A model generated the notes under the pieces. The model made no database searches and was not told the origin of the DNA. It saw nothing but the letters and a program-made list of their open reading frames with translations. Shown here piece by piece: positions 32,901-45,221 of a stretch of 64,000 nt of DNA. The DNA is from Escallonia rubra. Taxonomy: Eukaryota > Streptophyta > Magnoliopsida > Escalloniales > Escalloniaceae. Within the stretch, counting starts at the first letter, position 1. Each line of letters begins with the position of its first letter. The stretch covers positions 310,001 through 374,000 of the forward strand of contig JAVXUO010000473.1 in the NCBI GenBank assembly GCA_033065855.1, given 5' to 3'. The translations under genes and the position numbers were made by a program.

Positions 32901-35583
32901 TTATTAAAGTGAAGTCGTTTTGGTGGAGATGTGTGTTTGGCGTGATGTGTGATCAACATACCCCTGGGAAGTTGGTGTGGCAAAGTTTATAGGATGGCAA
33001 AAGATTGTTAGTGAACTAAGAGGCAACTAATTCTAGAAGTTAACTTGGGTGGAGTGCATCCGATGAGATGGATGTGAAAATCGACTATCTTTGAGTCTTC
33101 TGCTTCGGAAGAGGCACTGGGAAGCTTCAGGAGATAACATGTCACTTCACATGATCCTCGTAATCGTCGTCATTACCACCTTTTAGGAGCTCATGTGTAA
33201 AGTCGATGGTCCATAACGAGATGATGTGCAAATTGCAAACCTGCAGAGCATGGCGGCTAGGAGTTTATTATTGTCCACATCAGAGGTGTAAATTTAAATG
33301 GTCATCATGAATCTTCAGTCGCTTTTCTATGGTAGCAAAGTCGTTGGATTGTTTTGGTGGTTGTTAGTTAGAAAGTTATGACTTACCTTACCAAGTTCAC
33401 CTTATAAGAAATTAGCTTGGCCAAAGTTTAGGGTATGGATTTACTCATGCCCCGCTATGGTACATCTTTTCAACGTATCCCGTTCCGTGTTCTAAAAAAA
33501 CTTGTAGTTTGCTCCATTGTGACCTGAAATGAAGAAGATAAACAGAAGACAGCTAGCTTACAGCAAAAATTGAAGACATTCTCATAGCACTCTTTGTCCT
33601 TTGATGAGTGGTTTTACATATATTTCTGGCAAATGAGCATTTTTATTGGACAGGAGTGTTTCGGCTTGAGAAAATTCGACTCTTTGAAACTAGTGTATGT
33701 AGCTTATATCCCATTTAGGCAGTTTCCTCAACCAGTGAGGAAACCCCTGCATGATAACTACTCTGAGCATGATTTATCCATTTTTCGGATTTTTTGGGGG
33801 CGCAACAAGAATTAAATACCGTCTTATGACAACAGCAATCATGTCAAGCAAGAGGACTTGTTATACAATTACTACACTATCAAACCCTATGTTTCCCCAT
33901 AATCTAGGAGTATTACTATAATATCACCATGCTCCCTTTAATTAGAGGCTATTAGTGTCTTCAATGGTTCTCTCTCACCCCGCCTCCCACCACCCTCCCC
34001 ATCCCACCAAAAGGAAGAGGCACCTGGGAAATTACCTTATAAGTAGTACACGTAGAGTAATAGTGAAAGTACAGAAAGATTATGTGTTTGTACAAACTAT
34101 TTGAATGCAAGCTCTTGTATCTTGCTTATTTCATATGATATCTTGTTTGTGTTTTAATTAGATATTTTAATTTATCGTGCAGGATGTGAGTGTTCTCACC
34201 CTCTGGTTCAAGTTCAAGCACTTGCTAATGTTTTCAATCTTTTCTGCAGAAAGTTTTAAATTCAACTGAAGTGAAGTCTAGCGTAGAGACAGTAGAGGAG
34301 ATATTCGGCAAAGGAGCAATAGTTGAAATTAGCAGTGACGAGGATGGTTTTCAAGGTGCCTGGTTTGGTGCAACTGTTATTGAAGCATTAGGTAATAGTA
34401 AATTCCTGATCGAGTACCAGAGCCTGAGAAATGACGATGATACTGAGTTACTGAAAGAAGAGGTTGATCATTTGCACATAAGGCCCTATCCACCTGACAC
34501 CCTTGTGATTGACCAGTTCAGTCGGCATGAAGAGGTTGACGCTCTATACAATGATGGGTGGTGGGTTGGTGTGATTGCCAAAGTTCTTAAGGGCCAAAGG
34601 TACGTTGTCTACTTTAGGGGAACCAATGAGGAAATGGAGTTCAAACACTCTGATTTAAGGCTACATCAGGACTGGATTAATGGCAAATGGGTTATGGCTT
34701 CTCAGGTATGACCTATAGATCTTTGTTAAAAATATCCTGATGTGCAGTAATCACCATTCAACTCTTACAATAGGGTGGTCAAATTAATTTGAGAATGAAC
34801 TTGGTGGATTAGAAACTGTGGTTGTAAATTGCAGGAAGAGTATGAGAGCAGTGTATGGACACCCTTTACAAAATGCATGAAAGTACATATATGGCTTGAT
34901 AGAACTGTTCAGCTACTTTCTGCTTTAGATACAATCGTAGGAAGATTAAAGTGCCCTTTTCATTGAGAGGGATGGAAAGGAATTGGGTGGGTGCATGAAA
35001 TTTGAAATGCACTTTCTGCTTTAGATAACACCATTGGAAAAATGAAATGCCCTTTTCATAGAGAGTGATGGAAAGGAACTGAATGGGTGCACGCATCCCG
35101 GGTTTTGAATGTGCACGGTACATGTAGTCAAGATTTAGTGAAATGAAGTCTGGGTGTTGAGACCTCTGCTTGAAAATGATACTTAGACGGAGTATTTTGG
35201 AAATGCAAGGAATTGGACAAGAAGAATATCCAAATATAGCTGACTCTTGTATCTTTTGAAACTCCTTATAATTCTCTCAAAAATGTTGAGACGATAAATT
35301 CCGGAATTTTCGCTTATTTGGGTCGCATTTTAGCTCTTGGCATGCCAAGATAACTCAAAACAATTTAAATAGCACAATTGCACGTGATCATATGAATTAG
35401 ATGTCTGATTAAGCTTTTACCCTTCTTTTTATTCCGACTCTTTTTGTTTTTTTAATTTTCCTCGAGTTTAAGCAGTCATCCTGAGTTATAACTGATTTGT
35501 GGCAGGCTTTAAAGTTGTTATCGTCGAGGAAAGCTGTAACTAATACTAGAGGCCCCGGAACTTGCACCGTGGATCCATGCTAG
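29970..35583 (+). CDS. Agenet-domain protein with four tandem modules (DUF724-related)
   Basis: Three exons, 29970-30380, 34250-34705 and 35506-35583, join in phase 0 and give 314 residues. Exon 1 carries one pair of Agenet (Tudor-like) modules: FPKGTEVEISSNEEGFRGSW near the N-terminus, then RRSFEFSEEVDAYNRDGWWE. Exon 2 carries a second pair: FGKGAIVEISSDEDGFQGAW and FSRHEEVDALYNDGWWVGV. Agenet pairs in plants bind histone tails or act as chromatin or RNA adaptors; the partner of this protein is unknown. The last exon adds 25 residues (ALKLLSSRKAV...VDPC) and is the least certain part; similarity to known proteins ends with exon 2. Exon 1 is strikingly GC-rich compared with exon 2, a coding-composition break inside one gene. 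Intron 1 is 3.9 kb and holds a Mutator-like element. From memory, Arabidopsis At1g09320 is the likely counterpart. Confidence 0.82.
31442..32601. mobile_element. Mutator-like element in the first intron of the Agenet gene
   Basis: Perfect 9-bp repeats TTTAATTTA flank it (31433-31441 and 32602-32610). The ends form a long terminal inverted repeat, GGACTAATTACACC at the left and GTGTAATTAGCCC at the right, continuing inward for about 45 bp. The ends resemble those of the element at 785-2093 (shared TTAGGGGT/TTTGGGGGT and ATTACA blocks), suggesting related families. The centre (31820-32190) is very GC-rich and could be captured host sequence, but I could not identify it. No transposase is seen. 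Confidence 0.88.
32611..34249. other. Rest of Agenet intron 1, nothing recognised
   Basis: AT-rich intron sequence with no convincing open frame or bounded element. Confidence 0.4.
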
Positions 35584-37873
35584 TCTTTCTCAATGTGTAG
35601 AGTTTCATCTAGAGGTTAACTGTACATATTTGTACCTCAAAGCTTCAGTTGATGGTAGTGGTGGTTTAGTCTAATGAACCGTCTCTTAGTTGTTTCAAAT
35701 ATTCAAGTAACTTGAAGCAACACTGAGAGAATATACGTCAAATGCTAAGTTTACAACTTCCTTTGTAAGAGATTACTATGTTACTTCTTTATGGCATCAC
35801 CACTTATTTCCTTTCTAAAGATTGCATCTGGAGAAGGCATTGCTGATGCAGCCACTGTCACACTATAGTTAGACCCGGCAGCAAGTGAACCGTAAAACTG
35901 TGTTGAATGACTACCCGTAAAACTGCGGGTAAATTTAACATGTACCCGTTTTACCCGCACCCTTGTCAGTTGGACCCGTTCCTGTCTGGTTTACCGCTTG
36001 CCAGGCCAAGTGTTAGAGGTGCAACTTGGACCTGGGTAACCTGAAGAGCTGGTGCCGCAAAACTAGTTCTCACATGGAACTAAACCAAACCGGCCTTGCT
36101 CGGATTAGGTTCTTCTGGTGGCCGGCCCATAGGGAGTCCAACTTAACTGACCTGGGTGCAAGTACCGTCACTTTCTACATGGCGGCACGTAAAGTCTCTA
36201 TTATAGGTATGATTTTGGTTTATCCCTTGGATGGAGACATATAACTTCTCCTGATAGCTAACACCATTTGATCAAAAGAAATCAATTTAGGTGGCAACGT
36301 AGAGAGGCAAACGTAACTTTTGTGATCTTTTTGTGGATTCAAGCTGTGATTGTCAGTTACTTGTGAGAGTGTCCATCACACGCTTACACAACACTGCCTT
36401 TTCCAAGGACCTCTGTCTGAAGTCAATTAATTGATCAGCCACCGTTCTTCCTTCCCCAGCCGAATGACCAAAATATGAAATAACAACGAAGGCTTTTATT
36501 CTCTGGGTTTATCTTTTTCCTTAATTGTAAGCTCCACGCCTTGTCTCTCTCGTGTGAGACTCCCAGGCAGGCTCTCCTAAAATTTTCAAGTGGACTGTGC
36601 ACCCCATGACTATCGCAGACAAAAGAACGTCATTAACATCACACCGTTTTCCTCTACCCAGTTGGTCCTTGCACCAGCAGACAGCAGTCACTGATCACTA
36701 CCACCTAGCTAATGACTTTTTCCGATTCTTCTTTTGCATGAGATTATCCATCTCGCAACAAAGTTCATCCGCATCCGCACCTGCACCTGTGTTTACTGTG
36801 CAACTACTGGGAATTTTCGAGCCTAACTTCAAACAGTTCTAAGTTGGGTCAATATGCAGAAGCCCTTGCAATTCTGGAAGCTGTGAAGTGGGCAAGGAAC
36901 CAGGCGAACCCCAACATCACCATACACAGAGTGCACCAATTTCAACAGTAAATTGGCATTGGCCTCGGATGGAGAAGATAATAGCTATTTAGGTCCTATT
37001 GTGTTTGATGTTAAAAAAAACTTGCTCTTATTAAGTGCTTGTAACCATATTCTGAAATGTAATCTGTTAATTTTGCCCCAAAAAAATAAAATAAAATATG
37101 GGGTCGATAGTACTAGAACCTTTTGTTTGAGCACAAAATAGTTGTGGAGTTGCAATGTAGGAAGATGTGTCTCAAACACACTTGCTGTGTCAAAATTGTG
37201 ACTAGTATTCCTCCACAATTGACAAACCCCATGAAGAAGACATGAGTAATACTCCATCCCTTGAGCTGCTATAAAGATTCCTTACCAAAGGCTGCAATTA
37301 CCTTTGACCACCTTCACCTCTGTCTAATCCTTAGAACCATGCAATCACAAGGTAGCGATTATACACTTGGGATTGAAAATGAGCAAAGAGACTCACAAGA
37401 CTTATGTTCTTCAACTACTGTTTAAAAACAATTTTGGTGTTAAAGTATATTTTAACATGCTTATCAACATTTATTGAATTATTTGCTGGATCGCTCGCAG
37501 TTAACTTGTCGATTCGGAACCAATCGATAATGAAAGGAATTGTCACGATCATATATTGATGTATTACTGATAAGGAATTCATGTCTAAACAAAACCCATA
37601 CCAAATTTCTAGATAATATCAAATTTCTTGATAATCTTTTTTTAAACTTATTATTATTATCATCAAACTCTGATGTAACCATAGAGCACCAAAATACAAC
37701 CATAGTAGTTCTTCCTAGCGTTGTGGGTAAGGCCTTGGGGGTGCGAGTAGTGATAACAAAAAGAAAAGAAAGATAATCGAGCTCTACTCATACTTTTTAG
37801 CAACGACATAAATGCCTTTCTAGCGACAGTTTCGCTGTTTCCGACGAGCTCAATTATTGCTTCCCATAATAAC
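35584..37873. other. Spacer between the Agenet and DUF538 genes
   Basis: No gene recognised. A short ACCCG/CGGGT-rich patch at about 35870-36010 resembles a degraded hAT end. The two flanking genes converge here, so both 3' untranslated regions should fall in this stretch. Confidence 0.4.
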
Positions 37874-38377
37874 TCAAACCTCCTTCACTTCCACTTCCTT
37901 AGAGGCGGCAGCGCCACCCGCCCCATTGACCTCCTTCACCTCCTTGGCCGGCTCCTCCACCTCAAACGCCGACACCGGAAAGGTCCTGAACAGCCCCGTC
38001 GGGGTCTTGAAGGTGATCTTTCCGGTGGGCGGGTCGTCCACATAGATGTCACCGAGAGTGATCCACATGAGCAACTCCTTGGTCTTGACTCCGGTCAGCT
38101 TCTTGATCTTGTTCTGCTCCACGTACGCCGTCACCTCCGGCGCGTACGACACCAGCTTCCCGATCTTCTCGAACCTGTGCTCCGTCTTCTTCTTCTGCTT
38201 GAGCCAAACAAAGCCCGTGTCCTTCACGTACCCGCATTCTTCAATGTCTTGCAAGGGCAGCAGGCCGTTGGGCAGACCCACTTCGGTGAGCAGCTGCTTT
38301 GATTTTTGTTGGCAGATTTCGTGCCCTTTGTAGTACTCCGATGCGCTGGATCGGATTTCTTCGGTTACGAGAGACAT
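37874..38377 (-). CDS. DUF538 protein, SVB-like
   Basis: A single minus-strand exon of 167 residues from the ATG at 38377-38375 to a TGA at 37876-37874. The sequence is a complete DUF538 domain: SSASEYYKGHEICQQKSKQL, EVGLPNGLLPLQDIEECGYV, TGFVWLKQKKKTEHRFEKIG, YAPEVTAYVEQNKIKKLTGV, and FKTPTGLFRTFPVSAFE. An acidic, lysine-rich tail of about 25 residues follows. The frame stays open upstream to 38407 but without an ATG. In Arabidopsis the SVB protein (At1g56580, as I recall) is of almost the same length and affects trichome growth; the biochemical function of the family is not settled. Codons are rich in G and C compared with the flanks. Confidence 0.92.
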   Translation of the reverse strand: MSLVTEEIRSSASEYYKGHEICQQKSKQLLTEVGLPNGLLPLQDIEECGYVKDTGFVWLKQKKKTEHRFEKIGKLVSYAPEVTAYVEQNKIKKLTGVKTKELLMWITLGDIYVDDPPTGKITFKTPTGLFRTFPVSAFEVEEPAKEVKEVNGAGGAAASKEVEVKEV

Positions 38378-38460
38378 GTCTTGGTCTGTTTTGATTTTGC
38401 CTGCCAAGTGCTTGATTTTTTGTCTAGCCGAGATGGGGTGAAGTGAGGGAAGAAGGGGTG

Positions 38461-38471
38461 TTGATATATAG
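38461..38471 (-). promoter_or_regulatory. Candidate TATA box of the DUF538 gene
   Basis: On the minus strand CTATATATCAA lies about 85-95 bases before the start codon, followed by a CT-rich leader. Position and sequence fit a core promoter; no transcript start is known. Confidence 0.55.
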
Positions 38472-40123
38472 TTGTGTAGGTATTAGTTTGCCCCTGCAGT
38501 TTAGGTAAACATGCTAAAGTGCCCCTCACACATGCCCCGTACTGTGGATGTCTTCGTGGTAAAGGAATTTCTGGATTGCAGCTTTCTTAGATACTCGTAT
38601 GAGGTTGGCCTCATTTAATGCATAATAATAATAATATGACCCAAAGGCAATACACCATCAAGGTTTGATGTTATTGCAAATATGCCATTATTATCACATT
38701 AATTTTCCAGTTCATCCGTTTCTCGCAACATTTTCCTTGTTCTATCCCCTAATTGAAAAAAGTTTTTTTTTTGTTTTCAGTTTTTGCTCCCTTGTTTTTC
38801 GATTTGACGGAGAGGGATATTCACACTTCACTTTTCTACTTTGATACGGCTTCAGAACTAATCAAAGGGAATTGTATTGTCAAGTGCAAATAATTCTCGA
38901 GTTAAGAAGTTATACGACAATAACATCATTTTATCAAAAAATCTAAAGTAGAGGTTTATAGGTGTAAAAAATATGAAATCTGGATGTCTTTCTCTTCGAG
39001 CGAAGTTCACAAACATAAAATTTGTACAATTTCAGAAAACACGACTATTCAGCCAGTACACTTTATTTTTTGCGGGGTGTTGTGAAGCGCATTATTCCAA
39101 AGATGGCGTTTGAGACACTTGGACAAAAATGAAGTATGTCACGTGGAAACAAATTTCGAAGACACTGTTTGGGTCCATGGCGATAATCACAATAGAACTA
39201 ACCTCCTTAACTCCTCTTTCTCCCCTCGTTATGGTACACCTTGTATCTCACCGTCTCCCTCGTTCCTTAGCTATATATAATATATATGTACCGTTACAGC
39301 TACTGCACTTCGAAATCTTTCCCCAATTTAGGGGTTTGGAAATCTTTCCAAGAGAGGCGGGCAGTCGTGCAATATGTCCCAAGTAGAGCTGGGTACGTTG
39401 GATAGTTTACAGTTGAGCATTTAAGGCGGAATTTAAGGTGGGGGGGAAGAGGTGGTTGGAGCTTGGAAGGAGGAACGAATCACCAGATCCCATGTGGGAT
39501 GTAGGTGGGGAGATTAACCCCAATTTAGTGGGGGGGGTGGCGGTGACGCAGGCTAGTCTCTACAAAGACGAAGAAGATGCTACAGACTCTTGAATGAGTT
39601 GGGTGCGAGTGCGACGCTTCAATTACAAAGTACTAATGCAACCCACCTAAACATCTGAGGTAGCTTTCGTTGTGCGTTTTAACGTAGGAAGTTGTCTATT
39701 TTTACGTGCTCTTTTCTTATTTGTATATATGTTGTCAAACAACTTGTCATTTGTCGGTCATGCATTTTTCTTTTTATCAGTCAAGTAAAAAGTACAACAA
39801 CATTTTGATATCTAGAATCTGAAATAAGCTCTCTGTTTTGTATAGACCTTCTTCCTGTAGACTATTGTTCAGTTTTTCAATTATACAAAATATGTTGGCA
39901 CTAGACACAATTAAAAATAAAAAAATTGGAAGTCATAATAATTGCAGTCATTTGCCTTTAGTAAACAAGGGAAAAAGAGTATTAGTACTTTTAAAAGGGG
40001 AGAGCACAGAGCACCCTTGGATGAAGTCCTTTTTCAAATTTTGATTGTACCTCCTCATAATATAGTAATTTCAAATTAATGAAAAATTAATCAAGGTATT
40101 GCTAGCTCATCCTGGTTACACAC
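38472..40123. other. Spacer upstream of the DUF538 gene, nothing recognised
   Basis: AT-rich sequence with a G-rich patch near 39430-39540. It probably includes upstream control sequence of the DUF538 gene. I see no coding sequence or bounded element. Confidence 0.35.
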
Positions 40124-43100
40124 TGATGCCAAGGAAGTGGTTCGCAGTCGACGTGGAGGTACCACAATGAATGCAGTCCGAGTTAGATGTAAAGTATGCT
40201 TATGTGAGACACAACAAGGATGGAGCAAGGGCTTTCCAGACAGAGCCTGAGGATGGCAGTGCTGCGAGGGCAATGGCACGGGGTAAATACACGACGACAG
40301 TCACAGTCCGATGCTTAGGTCCAAAGTCAAGGTCATGTATGTTTCTCTATCTAGAAGAGTCATCCAAATGAATTTTCAAGACCCCTATTTATAGAGGTTG
40401 AGATGATGATGTCATCAACTGACACCTGGCGCTCCCGGGAGTGACACGTCACCGAGGAGTCCACATGTATCGGTGCTCTACGGACTGTCGGATCGTATAT
40501 TCACCAAGCCTACCCAGTACAACGTCACTCTGTCAGTCTGGAAAGATTGGTCTACATAGCGCCGGCATGGCCAGAGAGCCCCCTTGATCTAGCCACCAGT
40601 TCAAAGCCCTTTGCAGAGTCCCACAGAGCGTCGAGAAACGCTGAGGACCTGGCAGCGATGAGGAAAACCCGTCGCCCAACTTCCAGGCAGACTAGGCCCG
40701 ATGTCTTCCAAATACCTGCTCTCGTCCCGGTGTGACCCAGGGGTCATAGACCTTAGGGGCGCTGATGAGAGCCCCCAGTGCCAGAGCACGTAGGTTAGTC
40801 ACATAGACACCCTTGTGGAGATAATGCCCCGTAGAAGTCGCTTATCCCGCAGGTAAGTCCTTGTGCTGGAACACTCGAAGCGCACTAAGGTAGTGTCCCG
40901 GAGGAGTCGCTTAACCGACGGGCTGGCGTAGCATCTCGGAGAAGCAGTCTACCTGGCGGAAAGGGAGTCTTTACGCCGGAGCACTTGGAGCTCCCTGACA
41001 GAGATAGTCTCTTAAATAGCGAGTTTATCCCCACGGGTGAGTCCTCATGCCGGAGCGCGCCAATGTAGTGTCCCGGAGGAGTCGCCAGCTGTCTACCTAG
41101 CAGAACGGGAGTCTTCGTGCCAAAGCACTTAAAGCTCCCTGGCAGAGATAGCGTCCCGGATGAGTCGCCTATCCCTACATGATGATACATACTTCAGGGA
41201 GTAGGTCAAAGCATGTTCTGCGACCAAGGCAAGGTGTGCATGATGTGGTGAAAGTATGGACCAATACAAGGGGCGTGGTAATGTGACAGAGAGCCAGGGG
41301 GCGCGATTGTATAAGCGGCACAACGCATGGGCACAACAGATGTGTGTGGTGCCGGCGGCATGGTAGTGTGACAGAGAGCCAAGGGGCGTGACTGTATCAC
41401 TGGCACGGCGCATGGGCGCGACGGACTGTGCGGTGCCGGGGGCACATGATATGGAAATAGCGCACGGGCGCGGTGACAAGTGTCGCAGAGTCGAGCGTTA
41501 TGCTGGGGGCACGAGATGCGAGAACGACGCATGGACGTGGTGACAGGTGTCACAGAGACCGGTGCCTTGCAGGGGGCACGTGACCCGGAGACGGCGCTCG
41601 GGCGCGATGACGGGCATCACAGAGTCGGCGCGTGAAAGCAGCGGTCCAAATGTGCACAACCGGCCAGTGCAGCACGCCAACCAAGGCCGACCAGCCGGGC
41701 AGGTCGACCGGTGCAGTCGGTGACCGAGGCCGACCGGCTAGGGCAATCAGACAGGTCAATCGAACAGGTCAGCCAGTCGAGTCAGCCAGATTGGGAAAGC
41801 AGATGTCCAAGTGTGCATAGCCAGGATGGGATAATAATTAACACCTACTTCTGGATAGCTCTTGGCTTCCGCTCCCCCGACACGTCGACAAATGTTCAAC
41901 GAACAAAGTTGAACGCTACCAAGCCGGTCAACCTAAAGCGTACACTCAAGTCACGTAGTGCGCTTCTAACATAAATTTTTTTTAAGTGTTGGAATTGATG
42001 TAAATGGGTTGCGCCAAAAAATTATTCTAAATTTTGGAATTGACGTCACGTGTAGCGCCCTAAAAATATTCTAAGTATTGGAATCAATTGGTGCACCTTC
42101 TTCAAGGGGGTTGGCCCTTGGCCTTCCTCAAAGGGGGAAGGCTAGGGTCGGCCTAAGCGCCCTCGTTTCATCTCTTGGGGACCCCGTCTCTTTACCCCTT
42201 AGGGACTCCTTTTTCCACCCCTTGGGGGCTCCCTGGCCTCACCCCTTGTTCTCTCGTCCCCTTGGGAGCTCTATGCTAAAAAATCACTCATCGCTTCGCC
42301 CTTCATGCGAGGGCGCCCTAGCTCCGTCTCTGCATCACATGCCTCGGGTAAGATGCCCCATCTCCGCAACACCGTCATCGCACCCGAGCATTGTCTACGC
42401 GTCAAGTGCTTATAGCACAACACCTATCTTTGTGACCCCCGTCGTTACGCCCAGCGCTATTTTTGCTTCACGTGCCTCGAAAATGACGCCCCTCACTCTT
42501 CATTGCGCCCCTGCGCCGTGTCCGCATGACATGCTCTGGCACAACGCCCCTTTTTTGACACTCGTCTGTGCCTCCTCGCCGTCTCCATTGATCGTGCCCC
42601 GGCACATCACACACTCATCGCACCACTTATATTGTCGCGCCCCCGGCTCTCTGTCAGGCTACCACGCCCTCGGCAGTGGTCCATTATTTCCCCACATCAT
42701 GCACTCATTGCCTTGGTTGTGGAACATCCTTCGACCCATTTTTCGGAATATGAAGTATCCCTCAGGGTAAGTGACTTTTTTAAAAGACTACCTTGGCACA
42801 CTCAAAGTGCTCCAGCACAAGGACTCACCCAGAGGGATAAGTGACTCATTTGAGACATTATCTCCCTTAGGGAGCTCCAAGTGCCCTGGCATGAGGACTC
42901 CCCTACCGTCAGGTAGACGAGTCTTCCTGGACATTACCTCGGCCCGCCAGGTAGGCGACTCCATTGGGACACTATCTTGGGGTGCTCTCAGTGCTCCAAC
43001 ACAAAGACTCGTTGTGGTGATAGATGACTCCTCTGGGACATTATCTCCGTCAGGTAGCTCCAAGTGTTGTGGCATGCTGACAGCCCCTTCTGCTAGGTAG

Positions 43101-43648
43101 GCGAATCCTTTAGGACACTGCCTCAGCCTATCTAGTAGATGACTCCTAGCGGGCATTACCTTAGAGCGCTCTAAGTGCTCCGACACAAGGACTCAATCGC
43201 GAGATAGGGGACAATATCTCTGTTAGAGAGTACGCGTGACTAGTCTACATGCTCTAGCACTAAGATCTCTTCATCGGTACCCCTAGGGGCCATGACCCTC
43301 GGGTCACTCAGAGACGTAAGGTCTCCATAAGGCATCGCGCCTAGTCCATCTGACAGTCGGGCATATTGACCCTCTCCCACTACTGTCAGGTTCCCTGTGC
43401 ATCTCGACATTTCTGTGGGACTCTACAAGGACTTTGGGCTGGTGGCTAGATCAAGGGGTTCTCTCGCCACACCAACGCTGTCTAAGCCAGTTTTTTCAGA
43501 CGGATAGAGCAAAGATGTGCGGTACAAGCCGGGTGAATATGCGACCCAATAGTCTGCGGAGCACCGGCACTTGTTGCCCATGGCAAGATGTCACTTTTAG
43601 GGAGCGCCTATGTCCCTTGATGACATCACCATCTCAACCCGTATATAT

Positions 43649-44867
43649 TAGAAGTGCAACTTGGGCTGGGCTGACACGGAGCTTGGCAACCCGTGTCAGC
43701 CCGTAAAAATATGGGCTTAGGCATAGGTTTATAGAAATCGTGGTAGACGTGGGCACAAAATTTTGAGCCGTCAAAACTATGGGCTAGGTATCTGCAAAGG
43801 TTTTTAAAAGCCTACCCAGCTCGTGAGAAACCTAGCTTGTCCCACTTTTACGTAATGTGAATTGAAAACTTACATACATAAGATATGCGTGCTTTTTTTC
43901 CTTTTAGTCATTAAAGTCCTCTAACCATATTGGTCTACAGTGGCGGAGCACAAGCATGACCGGGGGGGGCCATGGCACCCCCCCCACCCCACCCCACCCC
44001 CCCCCCACCCACCAAAGTTTCAGATTTTTTTTTTGTTTTAAATAATGGGTAATTATGTTTAAAATATTTACTAAAATGCCACAATATTATAAATGAATGT
44101 ATTAGAGTTTTAATTTTGTTATATTTTTACTTTTTGTGACACCGGCCGTCGTAGTCTTTATCTTCATTATTTCAAATTCTAAATCTCCAAATCATAAAGA
44201 AAATACTAATAGATCATGGTTAGTTATTATTTTTTTATTTTTTAGTTTAAATTCTTATAATATGTTATACGTGACTATTGTCATCATACAATTGGTAATC
44301 GCACCGGTGATACATATATACAATAAGAGTTATGTTTCTTTTATGCAAGATTAGTAGTTTGTTGTACGTTGACTAACTTTATCAGGTTAAATAAATCACT
44401 ACGAATAGTGTAAATATGATTATTATTCAGTTGAGCAATTTATTTTGTATTTAACATATTCAATCGTGACGCGAATTCTTTTATGTTGGCCGTCAAATTT
44501 TTTTTAAGACTTTTTGGCCCCCCCCCCGGTTGAACTTCCTGGATCCGCCCCTGTTGGTCTATAAACCTTTGGAGACTTCTCTCTTTTTTTTCCCCTTTGT
44601 TTCTTATTATAGAATTAAACTTCATAAGATTATTTCAAGACTCGTCTTTTTTTAATTTTATTTTATTTTGGTCTAAAACTTTATTTCATGCTTCTATTTA
44701 GATTTATTTTGAGACTTCACTATGCTTTTCTTCCTATCATGACTAATTAGTAGACAAATTATTCGACCCGCAGATCAGTTGGGTTCGGCACTGACACAAG
44801 TTTTTTAGAGTAGGTTGGACATGATCTAGTCCTTGGGCCCGTCTAGCCCATCCCAATTGCAGCCCTA
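43649..44867. mobile_element. hAT-like element inserted in the right arm of the foldback
   Basis: The left end TAGAAGTGCAACTTGGGCTG and the right end AATTGCAGCCCTA form an imperfect inverted repeat. The flanking 8-mers GTATATAT and CTATAAAT differ at two positions. The left foldback arm preserves the empty site, CTATTTATAG, which agrees with the right-hand copy and supports an 8-bp duplication later mutated. A second hAT element (43938-44553) is nested inside. Confidence 0.75.
43938..44553. mobile_element. Nested non-autonomous hAT element (Tip100-like ends)
   Basis: Perfect 8-bp repeats TTGGTCTA flank the element (43930-43937 and 44554-44561). Ends are CAGTGGCGGAGC at the left and GGATCCGCCCCTG at the right, resembling Tip100-type hAT termini. 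Long C-runs lie near both ends (43978-44006 and 44519-44527). The interior is AT-rich without a transposase. Confidence 0.88.
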
Positions 44868-45221
44868 CTATAAATTGGAAACTTGAGAATTCATTTTCAC
44901 GACTTCAAAACATCAAAACTCATTTCGCTTTCTCACTCTAAAATTCCAAAGCTAGAGAATTCTAAAGAAAGAAACATATAAGACCCCGACACTGAACCTT
45001 GACTTTGGACCTAAACATATTGGACTGTAACTATCGTTGTGTATTCAGTCGGTGCCTTAGCCTTCACAGCACTGCCACTCTTCAGGCTATGTTTGGGAAG
45101 TTTTGTCCTCTGCCCTTATTCCGTCCTTACTTTGTCCCATACCAGCATACATTGCATTTGACTAGACCTGCACTCCTTGTAGTACCTCCGCATTTACTGC
45201 GAATCCACTTCATTGGCATCA

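Larger units (their letters stand above)
40124..45221. repeat. Long imperfect inverted repeat (foldback) with internal tandem modules
   Basis: The left arm (about 40124-41645) matches the reverse complement of the right arm (about 42275-45221, which is longer because of a 1.2 kb insertion). Landmarks shared between left and reversed right include TGATGCCAA.GAAGTGG, GGTCCAAAGTCAAGGT, GGTTGAGATG.TGATGTCATCAA, CCTTGATCTAGCCACCAG and CATGATGTGG. The loop is about 630 bp. Inside the arms, 40800-41180 and 42770-43190 consist of degenerate repeated modules of about 50-60 bp (GTCCCGGAGGAGTCGC, GCACTTGGAGCTCCCT). This architecture resembles Foldback-type elements; two inverted retrotransposon LTRs are an alternative. 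No terminal target duplication was found. Confidence 0.75.

Noticed and set aside
34836-34990. Possible extra Agenet exon after a TTGCAG acceptor
   Set aside because: The frame runs into a stop without a good donor, while exon 2 joins the exon at 35506 in phase 0. The last exon itself remains the less certain part of the model.
35870-36010. Short hAT-like patch rich in CGGGT/ACCCG
   Set aside because: Plausible inverted ends were seen but no matching 8-bp flanks, so it is not listed as an element.
40800-41180. CRISPR-like regular repeats in the foldback arm
   Set aside because: The modules are degenerate, spacers are not unique, and the genome is eukaryotic; they are minisatellite-like repeats.
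42078-42770. A 230-residue plus-strand open frame in the foldback loop and right arm
   Set aside because: It is Ser/Pro/His-rich, has no recognisable domain, and much of it is the complement of repeat modules in the opposite arm. I treat it as a chance frame in GC-rich repeat DNA.
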